Shown here one piece after another: positions 18,791-27,365 of a DNA stretch of 64,000 nucleotides (its first letter is position 1; each line of letters begins with the position of its first letter). A model generated the notes under the pieces. That model had not been told where the DNA came from and did no database searches. It saw only the letters and a list, made by a program, of their open reading frames with translations. Both the position numbers and the translations under genes were made by a program. Source of the stretch: Yoonia tamlensis (lineage in GTDB: Bacteria; Pseudomonadota; Alphaproteobacteria; Rhodobacterales; Rhodobacteraceae); the NCBI RefSeq assembly GCF_900115105.1, contig NZ_FOYP01000001.1, positions 1 to 64,000 of the forward strand. The letters run 5' to 3'.

Positions 18791-18801
18791 ACCCCCACCG
18801 T

Positions 18802-18825
18802 AAGATGGGTGCTCGCACCCATCTT
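18802..18825. repeat. GATGGGTGC palindrome, copy 3
   Basis: AAGATGGGTGC-TC-GCACCCATCTT, perfect 11-base arms. It is a tandem partner of copy 2, 11 bases away. A decayed third unit (TGGG-TGCAAG-CCCA) follows at 18863-18876. Confidence 0.8.
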
Positions 18826-18899
18826 CGATGATCCGGCGCTGATGCGACCGCGATTGGAGAATTGGGTGCAAGCCCAGAATGATATAAAGGACGCCACAT

Positions 18900-19481
18900 A
18901 TGGCAGAACGTGATAACAACCGGGGCGGCAACCGTCGCAACCGTGAAGAGCAAGCCCCCGAGTTTGCAGACCGTCTGGTCGCAATCAACCGCGTATCAAA
19001 AACCGTAAAAGGTGGTAAGCGCTTTGGTTTCGCAGCACTTGTCGTTGTTGGCGACCAAAAAGGCCGCGTCGGTTTCGGTAAAGGCAAAGCAAAAGAAGTG
19101 CCCGAAGCGATCCGCAAAGCAACCGAGCAAGCCAAACGCCAGATGATCCGTGTTGCCCTGCGCGACGGCCGGACATTGCACCACGACATGGAAGGCCGTC
19201 ACGGCGCCGGTAAAGTGGTTATGCGCACAGCCCCAGTTGGTACCGGGATCATCGCCGGTGGTCCAATGCGTGCGGTGTTTGAAATGTTGGGTGTACAGGA
19301 CGTTGTGTCCAAATCCATCGGGTCACAAAACCCGTACAACATGATCCGCGCCACTATGAATGGCCTCTCAAAAGAGCAATCCCCACGCAACGTCGCACAG
19401 CGTCGTGGCAAAAAGGTTGCTGACATCCTGCCAAAGCGTGACGAAGCACCTGCTGCCGCCGCTGAAGCAGCAGACGCGTAA
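18900..19481 (+). CDS. rpsE: Ribosomal protein S5
   Basis: 30S protein of the mRNA entry channel, important for accuracy. The 193 residues carry the double-stranded-RNA-type N-domain ([46 protein letters not shown]) and [32 protein letters not shown]. An Ala-rich tail makes it longer than the E. coli protein (167). AAAGGA precedes the ATG. Confidence 0.98.
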   Translation: MAERDNNRGGNRRNREEQAPEFADRLVAINRVSKTVKGGKRFGFAALVVVGDQKGRVGFGKGKAKEVPEAIRKATEQAKRQMIRVALRDGRTLHHDMEGRHGAGKVVMRTAPVGTGIIAGGPMRAVFEMLGVQDVVSKSIGSQNPYNMIRATMNGLSKEQSPRNVAQRRGKKVADILPKRDEAPAAAAEAADA

Positions 19482-19493
19482 GGAACCTGAACA

Positions 19494-19682
19494 ATGGCAA
19501 AAACGATTGTTGTAAAACAGGTGGGTTCGCCCATCCGTCGCCCCGCAAAACAGCGTGCAACGCTGATCGGTCTGGGTCTGAACAAAATGAACCGCACCAA
19601 AGAACTTGAAGATACACCTTCGGTTCGCGGCATGGTCAATTCGATCAGCCATATGGTCGAAATCATCGAAGAAAAAGGCTAA
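19494..19682 (+). CDS. rpmD: Ribosomal protein L30
   Basis: Small 50S protein. The 62 residues have the family core [28 protein letters not shown] and end [11 protein letters not shown]. It follows rpsE by 12 bases and is the last gene of this block; normally rplO would follow directly. Confidence 0.97.
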   Translation: MAKTIVVKQVGSPIRRPAKQRATLIGLGLNKMNRTKELEDTPSVRGMVNSISHMVEIIEEKG

Positions 19683-19721
19683 GCCTTTCCGGCACGCCGG
19701 ATCACGATGAGATTGTTAGAG

Positions 19722-19747
19722 CGCCCTCGGGAAACCGGGGGCGTTTT
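19722..19747 (+). terminator. Rho-independent terminator after rpmD
   Basis: CGCCCTCGG/CCGGGGGCG (one wobble), tetraloop GAAA, followed by TTTT. A smaller TCCGGC-AC-GCCGGA hairpin sits just upstream at 19688-19701. Confidence 0.85.
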
Positions 19748-19766
19748 GCGTTGGGGTGTGGCCAAT

Positions 19767-19799
19767 GCACGCGCATGCCGCGCTGCGGCATGCGCGTGC
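19767..19799. repeat. 33-bp perfect palindrome
   Basis: Two exact 15-base arms (beginning GCACGCGCATG) around a three-base centre GCT. It would form an extremely stable hairpin but has no T-run and follows an existing terminator, so transcription termination is not its obvious role. Protein site, DNA structural element or mobile palindrome remain possible. Confidence 0.85.
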
Positions 19800-19826
19800 T
19801 GCATGGCGGCAATTCCATTCCAGCGT

Positions 19827-19855
19827 TTGTTGTTAGCGCTCTCACCGCCTATCTA
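19827..19855 (+). promoter_or_regulatory. Candidate promoter of the DUF1127 gene
   Basis: TTGTTG at 19827-19832, 17-base spacer with C-rich end, TATCTA at 19850-19855, about 70 bases before the start codon. Confidence 0.45.
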
Positions 19856-19927
19856 TGGGTCATGGAATTCACCGCCCCGCGACTGACCGCAGCGCAAACG
19901 GGGCTTCGTTCGAGAAGGAAGAGACAC

Positions 19928-20152
19928 ATGGCATATATGAATGCAAACATCCAAACAGTAGCTGGCAATTCGGTCCTGCGCATGATCGCAAACGCTTTTG
20001 CAGCTTTCAAAGCAGCCGCCGCCCAACGCGCTGTATATCGTCAAGTTTTTACAGAGCTTGAAAACATGACCGACCGCGATCTGGCCGACATTGGCATCGC
20101 ACGCGGCGATATCACCGCTGTTGCAACCAAGGCTGCATTTGGCGACCACTAA
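19928..20152 (+). CDS. DUF1127 (YjiS-like) small protein
   Basis: 74 residues. The C-terminal half has the DUF1127 pattern: FTELENMTDRDLADIGIARGDI, with an Ala-rich amphipathic helix before it (AFAAFKAAAAQRAVYRQ). Such proteins are small, basic and abundant in alphaproteobacteria; some are tied to phosphate or carbon signalling and RNA turnover, but no role can be assigned here. The ATG at 19928 is preceded by AAGGAAGAG; the longer open frame upstream covers the promoter and is rejected. Own promoter and terminator suggest a single-gene unit. Confidence 0.88.
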   Translation: MAYMNANIQTVAGNSVLRMIANAFAAFKAAAAQRAVYRQVFTELENMTDRDLADIGIARGDITAVATKAAFGDH

Positions 20153-20166
20153 GCGACAATTAGAAC

Positions 20167-21162
20167 CTATCCAGGGCGCCGCTGAGCAATCAGCTGGCGC
20201 CTTTCGTTTGCCGCGGTGATTATTTCACGTTCGACGATTTTGATCAGCTTGCGGTTATCGTAGCAATCAACGGCCTTTTGGCGGTTTGTTGTTGCCATCG
20301 CCCGAACCAGTTGACGATCAACCGCAAGCCGCAAGATTGCCCGTTGATAGCCATCGACATCACCTTCGGGGACAAGATAGCCGTTCACGGCTTCTGTAAC
20401 TGCCTCTGGAATGCCTGCGTGACGCGTTGACACGATGGCCATTCCGCATGACATCGCCTCTTGGATGGCAGTTGGCAGACCTTCGGTGCTGCCGTTCTTT
20501 GCGCGGACCGAGTGCTGCACAAATACTTCGGATTGCGCCAGCATGCTTTTGACGTAGCCGTGCGGTTTGGCGCCGTGGAAAGTGATGCGGTCGCACATAT
20601 CATATGCGCGCGCGATTTCTTCACAGGTTTCCCGCATGGGTCCATCGCCAACAACATCAAGTGTGATGTCAGGCACCTGCTTTGCGGTCTCACAAAAAGC
20701 ACGCAGTGTGATGTCCGGTCGCTTTTTTTCGATCAGCCTACCAACTGCCAGAATACTGCCCGGCTTTTTTGTGCCCGGCATGAACAGATCGGTGTTTACA
20801 CCGCTTGGAACCACATGGCTGTTGGGATGGCTTGCGCCATTGTCGGCAAGTTCATCAAGCAGGAATTGCGAGACCGAAAACACCCCGTCCAGCCGCGGCA
20901 TCATACGGCGGTAAGCGGCCGCGCGTAACGGCATGCGAAGTTGCGAAGAGGCATCGGCCCCGCGAAAGTAGCAAAAGATCGGCAGGCCAAGTTGGTTTGC
21001 CACAGGCGCAATGCGCATTGCAACATTGCCAAACTCGGCAAGGATCACATCGGGGCGGGTCTTGTTCAAAAATGCTATGATGTCGCGCCGTCTCGCGCCA
21101 TAGGGCACACGCGTTGTGCGGTGCAGCGTAAGGCTTCTGAGCTTAGACGAAAGAATTGCCAT
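20167..21162 (-). CDS. GT4-family glycosyltransferase, possibly N-truncated
   Basis: 331 residues. The C-terminal half is a typical GT-B/GT4 nucleotide-sugar-binding domain: ILAVGRLIEKKRPDITLRAF, VVGDGPMRE, and the acidic EGLPTAIQEAMSCGMAIVSTRHAGIPEAV motif. Cytoplasmic or membrane-associated; donor and acceptor are unknown. The first ATG leaves a short N-terminal domain. The frame stays open about 35 codons upstream to a stop, with no other start codon, so the gene may have lost its 5' end, where GT4 proteins carry a first Rossmann strand. It lies opposite to the ribosomal genes, with no sugar genes nearby. Confidence 0.85.
   Translation of the reverse strand: MAILSSKLRSLTLHRTTRVPYGARRRDIIAFLNKTRPDVILAEFGNVAMRIAPVANQLGLPIFCYFRGADASSQLRMPLRAAAYRRMMPRLDGVFSVSQFLLDELADNGASHPNSHVVPSGVNTDLFMPGTKKPGSILAVGRLIEKKRPDITLRAFCETAKQVPDITLDVVGDGPMRETCEEIARAYDMCDRITFHGAKPHGYVKSMLAQSEVFVQHSVRAKNGSTEGLPTAIQEAMSCGMAIVSTRHAGIPEAVTEAVNGYLVPEGDVDGYQRAILRLAVDRQLVRAMATTNRQKAVDCYDNRKLIKIVEREIITAANERRQLIAQRRPG
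20174..20209 (+). terminator. Terminator of the DUF1127 gene
   Basis: GGCGCCGCTGA, loop GCAA, TCAGC-T-GGCGCC (one bulged T), then TTTCGTTT. It overlaps the 3' end of the convergent glycosyltransferase gene. Confidence 0.7.
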
Positions 21163-21544
21163 CCGGTCGGCGAATGTTCGGTCCCGCTGTCGCGGGGGCG
21201 CCCAACAATGATGCGCGAGATCAAAAGGGTCAGCCGATTTGCGGTTTTCGCTTAGTATTTAGTATACAGACATGCCCACCAAAGAGGTTTTCGATATGAA
21301 ACCTGATTTGCGTTTCATGCGGGTGATAATAGCTGCCTGTTGCGATGCAAATCGTTGTCATAAAAAAGAAAAACCATTTGCTGTGCCGCATGGCTTTCCC
21401 TGCAATGAATTCTGGCCGGGAAAGCGTTTATGCCGGACGCGTGTAGCATATCGTGAATTGCGCCTTCAACGCCGAGTTCAACCACAATGGTCAGTTAAGC
21501 TGCATCATTACTTGTGACATGTTGTCCGCATTTGTTGTCGCTTC
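21163..21544. other. Gene-poor stretch behind the glycosyltransferase
   Basis: About 380 bases, A+T-rich, between the glycosyltransferase 5' end and the rplO promoter. It holds a short inverted repeat, ATGAAAC/GTTTCAT (21296-21318). An 81-codon open frame (21272-21517, plus strand) has no family resemblance. It may be eroded coding sequence. Confidence 0.5.
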
Positions 21545-21574
21545 TTGACCCTGTGGGCCGCGCCGGTCTATATC
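21545..21574 (+). promoter_or_regulatory. Promoter of rplO-secY-adk
   Basis: TTGACC at 21545-21550, 18-base GC-rich spacer, TATATC at 21569-21574. Leader about 85 bases. Confidence 0.7.
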
Positions 21575-21667
21575 CCGCTGGTCGGTGCTATTGGCCCGAC
21601 TCAATTGTAACGCCGTGTTTGACCGCTCCCGTCGCTGGGGGTCAGTTCCGGCAAAAGGAGAAGCGAC

Positions 21668-22141
21668 ATGAAACTGAACGAACTTCGCGATAACGAAGGC
21701 GCAACACAGCGTAAAAAACGCGTTGGCCGTGGTCCTGGTTCCGGCATGGGTAAAACCGCTGGCCGTGGTATCAAAGGTCAAAAGTCACGCTCTGGTGTGG
21801 CGATCAAAGGCTTTGAAGGCGGCCAAATGCCGATTTACCAACGTCTGCCAAAGCGTGGCTTTAACAAGCCGAACCGCAAGGCATTCTCTGTTGTTAACCT
21901 TGGCCTGATCCAGAAATTCATCGACGAAGGCAAGATCGACATCAAAGCAGACATCACCGAAGATGCGCTGATTGCGTCTGGTCTGGTACGTCGCAAAAAA
22001 GACGGTATCCGCGTTCTTGCAAAAGGTGACTTCACCGCAAAAGCAACGATCATCGTCACTGGCGCCTCTGCTGGTGCTGTTGAAGCTGTCGCAAAAGCAG
22101 GCGGTTCACTGACCGTCGCAACAGTCGCCGCGGCCGAGTAA
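21668..22141 (+). CDS. rplO: Ribosomal protein L15
   Basis: Late-assembly 50S protein. The 157 residues start [41 protein letters not shown], shown here as its key [11 protein letters not shown] and [10 protein letters not shown] segments, and end with an Ala/Val-rich tail. Ribosome binding site AAAGGAGAAG. It has its own promoter because the DUF1127-glycosyltransferase segment separates it from rpmD. Confidence 0.97.
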   Translation: MKLNELRDNEGATQRKKRVGRGPGSGMGKTAGRGIKGQKSRSGVAIKGFEGGQMPIYQRLPKRGFNKPNRKAFSVVNLGLIQKFIDEGKIDIKADITEDALIASGLVRRKKDGIRVLAKGDFTAKATIIVTGASAGAVEAVAKAGGSLTVATVAAAE

Positions 22142-22190
22142 GACTTGTGAGCAACGGAAACGTTGCTTACATATCCATTCAAGTTTTCCC

Positions 22191-22225
22191 AAACGCCGCC
22201 AACGGGAACCCGTTTGGCGGCGTTT
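22191..22225 (+). promoter_or_regulatory. Large hairpin between rplO and secY
   Basis: AAACGCCGCCAACGGG pairs with CCCGTTTGGCGGCGTTT (one bulge) around two bases. A smaller hairpin, GTGAGCAACG/CGTTGCTTAC with a GAAA loop, precedes it at 22147-22170. Few Ts follow, so it is more likely partial termination or mRNA processing that lowers secY and adk output relative to rplO. Confidence 0.7.
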
Positions 22226-22245
22226 AGCATGAAAAGAGACACGAA

Positions 22246-23604
22246 ATGGCTTCTGCAGCAGAGCAAATGGCATCCAACATAAGTTGGAGCGCGTTCGGCA
22301 AAGCGACCGAACTACGCCAGCGCATTCTATTCACCATTGGGATGCTGATGGTTTACCGTCTTGGCACCTATATTCCCGTCCCTGGCATCGATTCGGGCGC
22401 ATTGCGCGAGTTTATGGATCAGGCGGCGACCGGCATTGGCGGCATTCTGTCGATGTTCACCGGTGGCGCGCTGTCGCGCATGGCGATCTTTACCCTTGGC
22501 ATTATGCCTTATATCTCGGCGTCGATTGTGATGCAGTTGCTTGGTTCCATGTGGGAGCCGCTCAAGAACCTCAAGAAAGAGGGCGAGCAGGGCCGCCGCA
22601 AGTTGACCCAATACACCCGCTACGGCACGGTGTTCCTTGCCACTGCGCAGGCTTATGGCCTGTCTGTCGGCCTTGAAGCCGGCGGTTTTGCCCATGATCC
22701 GGGCCTGTTCTTCCGTGCTTCCTGCATTATCACGATCGTTGGCGGCACCATGCTGCTGATGTGGATTGGTGAACAGATCACCGCACGCGGTATCGGCAAC
22801 GGTATTTCGCTGATCATCTTTGTCGGCATTATTGCTGAAATCCCCGCCGCCTTGGCGCAGTTCTTGGCCCAAGGCCGGTCTGGCACCATCAGCCCGCTGA
22901 CCATTATCGGCATTCTCGTCATGGTTGGATTGGTTCTGCTGTTTGTCGTGTTCATGGAACGCTCGCTGCGCAAGATCCACATCCAGTACCCGCGCCAGCA
23001 ACGCGGCATGAAGGTGTTTGACGGCTCTTCCAGCCACCTGCCGATCAAGGTCAACCCCGCTGGCGTGATCCCCGCGATCTTTGCCTCTGCCTTGTTGCTG
23101 TTGCCGACGACGATCAGCACGTTTGGCGGCGCCTCTGGCCCGATTATGTCAACTATTCTGGCATTGTTTGGCCCCGGCCAGCCGCTTTATCTGATTTTCT
23201 TTGGCGGTATGATCATCTTTTTCACGTATTTCTATACCCGTGAAGTTGCGTTCAAGACCGATGAAGTTGCGGACAACCTGAAAAACCAAAACGGTTTTGT
23301 GCCCGGCATTCGCCCCGGTAAAAAGACTGCTGAGTATCTGGATTATGTTGTCACCCGCATTCTTGTGCTTGGGTCTGGCTATCTGGCGCTTGTGGCGCTG
23401 CTGCCTGAAATTATCCGCGCACAGCTTTCGGTGCCATTCTACTTTGGTGGGACATCTGTGCTGATCATCGTATCGGTCGGTATGGATACAATCCAGCAAA
23501 TCCAATCGCATCTCGTCGCGCACCAATATGAAGGCCTGATCGAGAAGTCACAGCTGCGCGGCAAGCGCAGTGCCAACAAACGTAAGGGACCATCACGCCG
23601 ATGA
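22246..23604 (+). CDS. secY: Protein translocase subunit SecY
   Basis: Channel-forming subunit of the SecYEG inner-membrane translocase. The 452 residues give ten hydrophobic segments. The family signatures [10 protein letters not shown] (early periplasmic/plug region), [15 protein letters not shown] and [19 protein letters not shown] are present, as is the cytoplasmic loop with [11 protein letters not shown]. Its stop overlaps the adk start (ATGA). Conserved place behind rplO. Confidence 0.98.
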   Translation: MASAAEQMASNISWSAFGKATELRQRILFTIGMLMVYRLGTYIPVPGIDSGALREFMDQAATGIGGILSMFTGGALSRMAIFTLGIMPYISASIVMQLLGSMWEPLKNLKKEGEQGRRKLTQYTRYGTVFLATAQAYGLSVGLEAGGFAHDPGLFFRASCIITIVGGTMLLMWIGEQITARGIGNGISLIIFVGIIAEIPAALAQFLAQGRSGTISPLTIIGILVMVGLVLLFVVFMERSLRKIHIQYPRQQRGMKVFDGSSSHLPIKVNPAGVIPAIFASALLLLPTTISTFGGASGPIMSTILALFGPGQPLYLIFFGGMIIFFTYFYTREVAFKTDEVADNLKNQNGFVPGIRPGKKTAEYLDYVVTRILVLGSGYLALVALLPEIIRAQLSVPFYFGGTSVLIIVSVGMDTIQQIQSHLVAHQYEGLIEKSQLRGKRSANKRKGPSRR

Positions 23605-24176
23605 ACATTATTCTGCTGGGACCGCCCGGAGCGGGCAAAGGGACACAAGCACAGAAACTTGTGGCCGAACGGAACATGGTGCAGCTTAGCACAGGTGACA
23701 TGCTGCGCGCCGCGCGGACCAGCGGAACTGAAATGGGCAAGAAAGTTGCAGCCGTGATGGATGCAGGCAATCTTGTCACCGATGAGATCGTGATCGGCCT
23801 GATCCGCGAACAATTGGAAAACGGTGCCGAAGGCGGTTTCATCTTTGACGGCTTCCCACGTACCTTGACGCAGGCTGATGCGCTGGATGCGCTTTTGTCC
23901 GAGATGGGACAGAGCCTTGACGCGGTCATTGAACTGCGCGTCGACGATGAGGTGCTGGTTCACCGGATCGTCAATCGCGCCGAGGAAGCCCGCGCAGCAG
24001 GCGAACCCGTCCGCGCCGACGACAACGAAGAAGCACTGCGCGTCCGTCTTGTGGCCTACTACAAACAGACCAGCCCGCTGATCGGCTACTACTACGCCAA
24101 AGGCGACCTGAAATCTGTGGATGGTCTTGCCAGCATGGATGATGTTGCCGCAAGCATTGCGAAGGCGCTCGCGTAG
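23601..24176 (+). CDS. adk: Adenylate kinase
   Basis: Converts ATP and AMP to two ADP. The 191 residues begin [16 protein letters not shown], with the P-loop at residues 7-15, and have the [14 protein letters not shown] motif. It is the short-lid form: the inserted zinc/lid segment of 214-residue enzymes is absent, normal for many alphaproteobacteria. Translationally coupled to secY through ATGA. Confidence 0.97.
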   Translation: MNIILLGPPGAGKGTQAQKLVAERNMVQLSTGDMLRAARTSGTEMGKKVAAVMDAGNLVTDEIVIGLIREQLENGAEGGFIFDGFPRTLTQADALDALLSEMGQSLDAVIELRVDDEVLVHRIVNRAEEARAAGEPVRADDNEEALRVRLVAYYKQTSPLIGYYYAKGDLKSVDGLASMDDVAASIAKALA

Positions 24177-24211
24177 ATTTCGCGAAAATCAATCGGCGCA
24201 GTTCAGGTGGG

Positions 24212-24240
24212 TTGACCCTATGTGTTTTCCCCCCTAAACA
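24212..24240 (+). promoter_or_regulatory. Promoter of the rpsM-rpoA block
   Basis: TTGACC at 24212-24217, a 17-base spacer ending in six Cs, TAAACA at 24235-24240. The leader of about 150 bases holds an AAGCCCG/CGGGCTT stem near 24319-24343. Confidence 0.7.
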
Positions 24241-24397
24241 GCGCCATCCCGCAAGGGAATCAACGGATGGTTAACGGGTCGCCCCCGAAACGCCATCAAC
24301 CACCTCGATATGACTTAAGCCCGGGCAATCGCTGCGGGCTTGCGTTGTGAAAAAAGGGTCTGGAATGACGGACCCGCAACCAAAAGGAATTGCACAC

Positions 24398-24766
24398 GTG
24401 GCACGTATTGCCGGCGTAAACATCCCGACTGCAAAGCGGGTTCCAATCGCCCTGACCTATATCACCGGAATTGGCCCAGCCAAATCTGAAGAAATCTGTG
24501 AAGCTGTCAAAATTGACCGCGCCCGTCGCGTCAACGAATTGTCAGACGCCGAAGTGCTCGCGATCCGCGAATACATCGACGCGAACCTGACCGTTGAAGG
24601 TGACCTGCGTCGCGAGACACAGATGAACATCAAGCGTCTGATGGACCTTGGTTGCTACCGTGGCCTGCGTCACCGTCGTAACCTGCCTGTTCGCGGGCAG
24701 CGTACATCAACAAACGCACGTACACGCAAAGGCCCTGCAAAGGCCATTGCTGGTAAGAAGAAATAA
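24398..24766 (+). CDS. rpsM: Ribosomal protein S13
   Basis: 30S head protein contacting the 50S and P-site tRNA. The GTG at 24398 gives the standard 122 residues ([22 protein letters not shown]...) and has AAAAGGAA upstream. The frame is open further upstream, but that would add 17 residues with no family support. The end [17 protein letters not shown] is the family signature. Confidence 0.97.
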   Translation: MARIAGVNIPTAKRVPIALTYITGIGPAKSEEICEAVKIDRARRVNELSDAEVLAIREYIDANLTVEGDLRRETQMNIKRLMDLGCYRGLRHRRNLPVRGQRTSTNARTRKGPAKAIAGKKK

Positions 24767-24779
24767 GGGGATCTGACAG

Positions 24780-25169
24780 ATGGCACGCGATACCAAACGC
24801 ACCAAAAAGAAGGTCTCCAAGAACATCGCCGCAGGCGTTGCTCACGTGAACTCTTCTTTCAACAACACAAAAATCCTCATCTCCGATGTGCAGGGCAACG
24901 CGATCTCTTGGTCGTCTGCTGGCACAATGGGCTTTAAAGGGTCACGTAAGTCGACACCTTATGCTGCCCAAATGGCGGCTGAGGATGCGGGCAAAAAAGC
25001 ACAAGATCACGGCGTGAAAACGCTTGAAGTCGAAGTGCAGGGTCCTGGTTCTGGCCGTGAAAGCGCATTGCGCGCTTTGGCTGCTGCTGGTTTCAACATC
25101 ACATCGATCCGTGACGTGACACCAATGGCCCACAACGGCTGCCGCCCACCAAAGCGCCGCCGCGTCTAA
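24780..25169 (+). CDS. rpsK: Ribosomal protein S11
   Basis: 30S platform protein at the E site. The 129 residues end with the family signature [21 protein letters not shown]. Ribosome binding site AAGGGGATC. It follows rpsM by 13 bases. Confidence 0.98.
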   Translation: MARDTKRTKKKVSKNIAAGVAHVNSSFNNTKILISDVQGNAISWSSAGTMGFKGSRKSTPYAAQMAAEDAGKKAQDHGVKTLEVEVQGPGSGRESALRALAAAGFNITSIRDVTPMAHNGCRPPKRRRV

Positions 25170-25185
25170 TTTTCACCCAAACGCT

Positions 25186-25217
25186 TTGGGGTCGTGCATG
25201 TTTTTGCGCGGCCCCAA
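25186..25217 (+). promoter_or_regulatory. Hairpin between rpsK and rpoA
   Basis: TTGGGGTCGTGC pairs with GCGCGGCCCCAA (two G-T wobbles) around ATGTTTTT. There is no T-run after it. Such intergenic stems can tune rpoA expression. Confidence 0.5.
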
Positions 25218-25283
25218 TTCGTCATTTTGAATCCTCGGGCGTTTGCCTTTCGGACATGAAGGCAAACAGGAATGGAGGGACAC

Positions 25284-26300
25284 ATGATCCACAAGAACTG
25301 GGCTGAGTTGATCAAGCCAACTCAATTGGAAGTGAAGCCGGGCAACGACCCAATGCGTCAGGCAACTGTGATTGCTGAACCGCTTGAGCGTGGCTTTGGT
25401 CTGACTTTGGGCAACGCATTGCGCCGTATCCTGATGTCATCGCTGCAAGGTGCCGCGATCACTGCCGTTCAGATCGACAACGTTCTGCACGAATTTTCAT
25501 CTGTGTCAGGTGTCCGCGAAGACGTCACCGACATCGTATTGAACCTCAAGGGCGTCGCCATCCGTATGGAAGTCGAAGGCCCCAAGCGTTTGTCCGTTCA
25601 AGCCAAAGGGCCTGGCGTTGTGACTGCGGCTGACATCTCGGAAACTGCCGGGATCGAAGTGCTGAACAAAGACCACGTGATTTGTCACCTTGATGACGGC
25701 GCTGATCTTTTCATGGAACTGACCGTGAATACCGGTAAGGGCTATGTTGCTGCCGACAAGAACAAGCCGGAAGACGCGCCAATCGGTATGATTGCGATCG
25801 ATGCGATCTATAGCCCCGTGAAAAAAGTCAGCTACGACGTGCAACCGACCCGCGAAGGTCAGGTTCTGGACTATGACAAGCTGACAATGAAAGTCGAAAC
25901 AGACGGTTCTATCACGCCTGATGACGCGGTTGCTTATGCGGCGCGCATCCTGCAAGACCAATTGTCGATCTTCGTCAACTTCGACGAGCCTGAATCAGCA
26001 TCTGCTGGCCAAGACGATGACGGTCTCGAGTTCAACCCGCTTCTGCTTAAGAAAGTGGACGAGCTGGAACTGTCTGTCCGCTCTGCAAACTGCCTGAAAA
26101 ACGACAACATCGTTTATATCGGCGATCTGATCCAGAAAACCGAAGCAGAAATGCTGCGTACACCTAACTTTGGCCGCAAATCTTTGAACGAAATCAAAGA
26201 AGTGCTGTCAGGCATGGGTCTGCACCTTGGCATGGACGTAGAGGACTGGCCACCAGACAACATCGAAGATCTGGCGAAAAAGTTCGAAGATCAGTTCTAA
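25284..26300 (+). CDS. rpoA: RNA polymerase alpha subunit
   Basis: Dimer scaffold of core RNA polymerase; its C-terminal domain binds UP elements and activators. The ATG at 25284 gives 338 residues, the usual length, with GGAGGGAC before it; an ATG at 25272 would add four residues without a ribosome binding site. The N-terminal domain has [26 protein letters not shown]. The C-terminal domain has [23 protein letters not shown]...[12 protein letters not shown]. Confidence 0.98.
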   Translation: MIHKNWAELIKPTQLEVKPGNDPMRQATVIAEPLERGFGLTLGNALRRILMSSLQGAAITAVQIDNVLHEFSSVSGVREDVTDIVLNLKGVAIRMEVEGPKRLSVQAKGPGVVTAADISETAGIEVLNKDHVICHLDDGADLFMELTVNTGKGYVAADKNKPEDAPIGMIAIDAIYSPVKKVSYDVQPTREGQVLDYDKLTMKVETDGSITPDDAVAYAARILQDQLSIFVNFDEPESASAGQDDDGLEFNPLLLKKVDELELSVRSANCLKNDNIVYIGDLIQKTEAEMLRTPNFGRKSLNEIKEVLSGMGLHLGMDVEDWPPDNIEDLAKKFEDQF

Positions 26301-26306
26301 GAATTT

Positions 26307-26328
26307 GGGTGGGCCTTCGGGCCCATCC
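26307..26328 (+). promoter_or_regulatory. UUCG-capped hairpin between rpoA and rplQ
   Basis: GGGTGGGCC, TTCG loop, GGCCCATCC: nine pairs closed by a stable C(UUCG)G tetraloop. There is no T-run, so probably a processing or stability element. Confidence 0.55.
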
Positions 26329-26432
26329 GCAAATGCCCGCAAAGGCGGGGAACATCTGGGCAATTCTGCCCCAATAATACGGCTGGCACGCATCAGACCG
26401 TTGGACAAAGTATAAATCTAGGAGACCATCAA

Positions 26433-26852
26433 ATGCGTCACGCACGTGGATACCGCCGCCTGAACCGCACACATGAACACCGCAAAGCGCTGTTCGCGAA
26501 CATGGCTGGCTCGCTCATTGAACATGAGCAAATCAAAACAACATTGCCAAAAGCAAAAGAACTGCGCCGGATCACTGAAAAGCTGATCACGCTTGCAAAA
26601 CGCGGCGACCTGCACGCCCGTCGTCAAGCAAATGCGCGTCTCAAGCAAGAAGCACACACAGCGAAACTGTTCGAAATCTTGGGCCCACGGTACCAAGACC
26701 GTCAGGGTGGCTACATCCGCATCATGAAAGCCGGCTTCCGCTACGGCGACATGGCGCCAATGGCGATCATCGAATTCGTCGACCGTGATGTCGACGCCAA
26801 AGGTTCTGCTGATAAAGCACGCCTTGCTGAATACGAGAACGCAGAGGATTAA
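26433..26852 (+). CDS. rplQ: Ribosomal protein L17
   Basis: 50S protein near the tunnel exit. The 139 residues start [44 protein letters not shown] (here recognised by [12 protein letters not shown] and [15 protein letters not shown]) and include the family end segment up to FVDRD. Preceded by AGGAGAC. Last gene of the alpha block. Confidence 0.97.
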   Translation: MRHARGYRRLNRTHEHRKALFANMAGSLIEHEQIKTTLPKAKELRRITEKLITLAKRGDLHARRQANARLKQEAHTAKLFEILGPRYQDRQGGYIRIMKAGFRYGDMAPMAIIEFVDRDVDAKGSADKARLAEYENAED

Positions 26853-26882
26853 GTTCCCCCGCGTTTCGTCGGAGTAAAGAGA

Positions 26883-26912
26883 GGCCTCGCAGAAATGCGG
26901 GGCTTTCGCTTT
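26883..26912 (+). terminator. Terminator after rplQ
   Basis: GCCTCGCA/TGCGGGGC (one wobble), loop GAAA, then TTTCGCTTTT. It ends the ribosomal supercluster. Confidence 0.65.
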
Positions 26913-26937
26913 TGTGGGATCACGCTACATTCAAGTC

Positions 26938-27363
26938 ATGACTGCAACCGCTGGATATTCGGGCACGCCGCTGCCCATAAAACTGGGATTTAAGCCCGGA
27001 ACGACCGTGCTTGTACTCGATGCGCCTGATAATTACCGCGCTTTGTTGGCCGGGGCCGAAGCGGTGCAATTTCAAAGCGGCATCTGCGCACCTGACCAGC
27101 CCCCTGTCGCGGCTGCGCATGTATTTATCCGCGATGAGGATATGATTGCGCCACAGGCGCGGCTTTGCATTTCGCATCTGCAGCCGGGTGGCATGCTCTG
27201 GTTCAGTTGGGCAAAGAAATCATCCAAGCTGCATAGCGGCGTCACCGAAGACGATTTGCGCACCCATGTGCTACCGCTGGGCTGGGTTGATGTTAAGGTC
27301 TGCGCGATTGATCCAGATTGGTCTGGTTTGAAATTTATGAAACGCAAAGTGAAACCAACCTGA
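26938..27363 (+). CDS. DUF3052-like protein
   Basis: 141 residues from the ATG at 26938. The pattern LGFKPGTTVLVLDAPDNY, MLWFSWAKKSSK and the ending VLPLGWVDVKVCAIDPDWSGLKFMKRK resembles DUF3052 proteins, whose role is unknown; the ending suggests a small Rossmann-like fold. No clear ribosome binding site. Two bases separate its stop from the rarA start, so the two are probably co-transcribed. Confidence 0.7.
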   Translation: MTATAGYSGTPLPIKLGFKPGTTVLVLDAPDNYRALLAGAEAVQFQSGICAPDQPPVAAAHVFIRDEDMIAPQARLCISHLQPGGMLWFSWAKKSSKLHSGVTEDDLRTHVLPLGWVDVKVCAIDPDWSGLKFMKRKVKPT

Positions 27364-27365
27364 CA

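Noticed and set aside
21272-21517. 81-codon open frame before rplO on the plus strand
   Set aside because: No ribosome binding site, odd composition (many Arg, His, Cys) and overlap with an eroded, A+T-rich stretch; no family resemblance.
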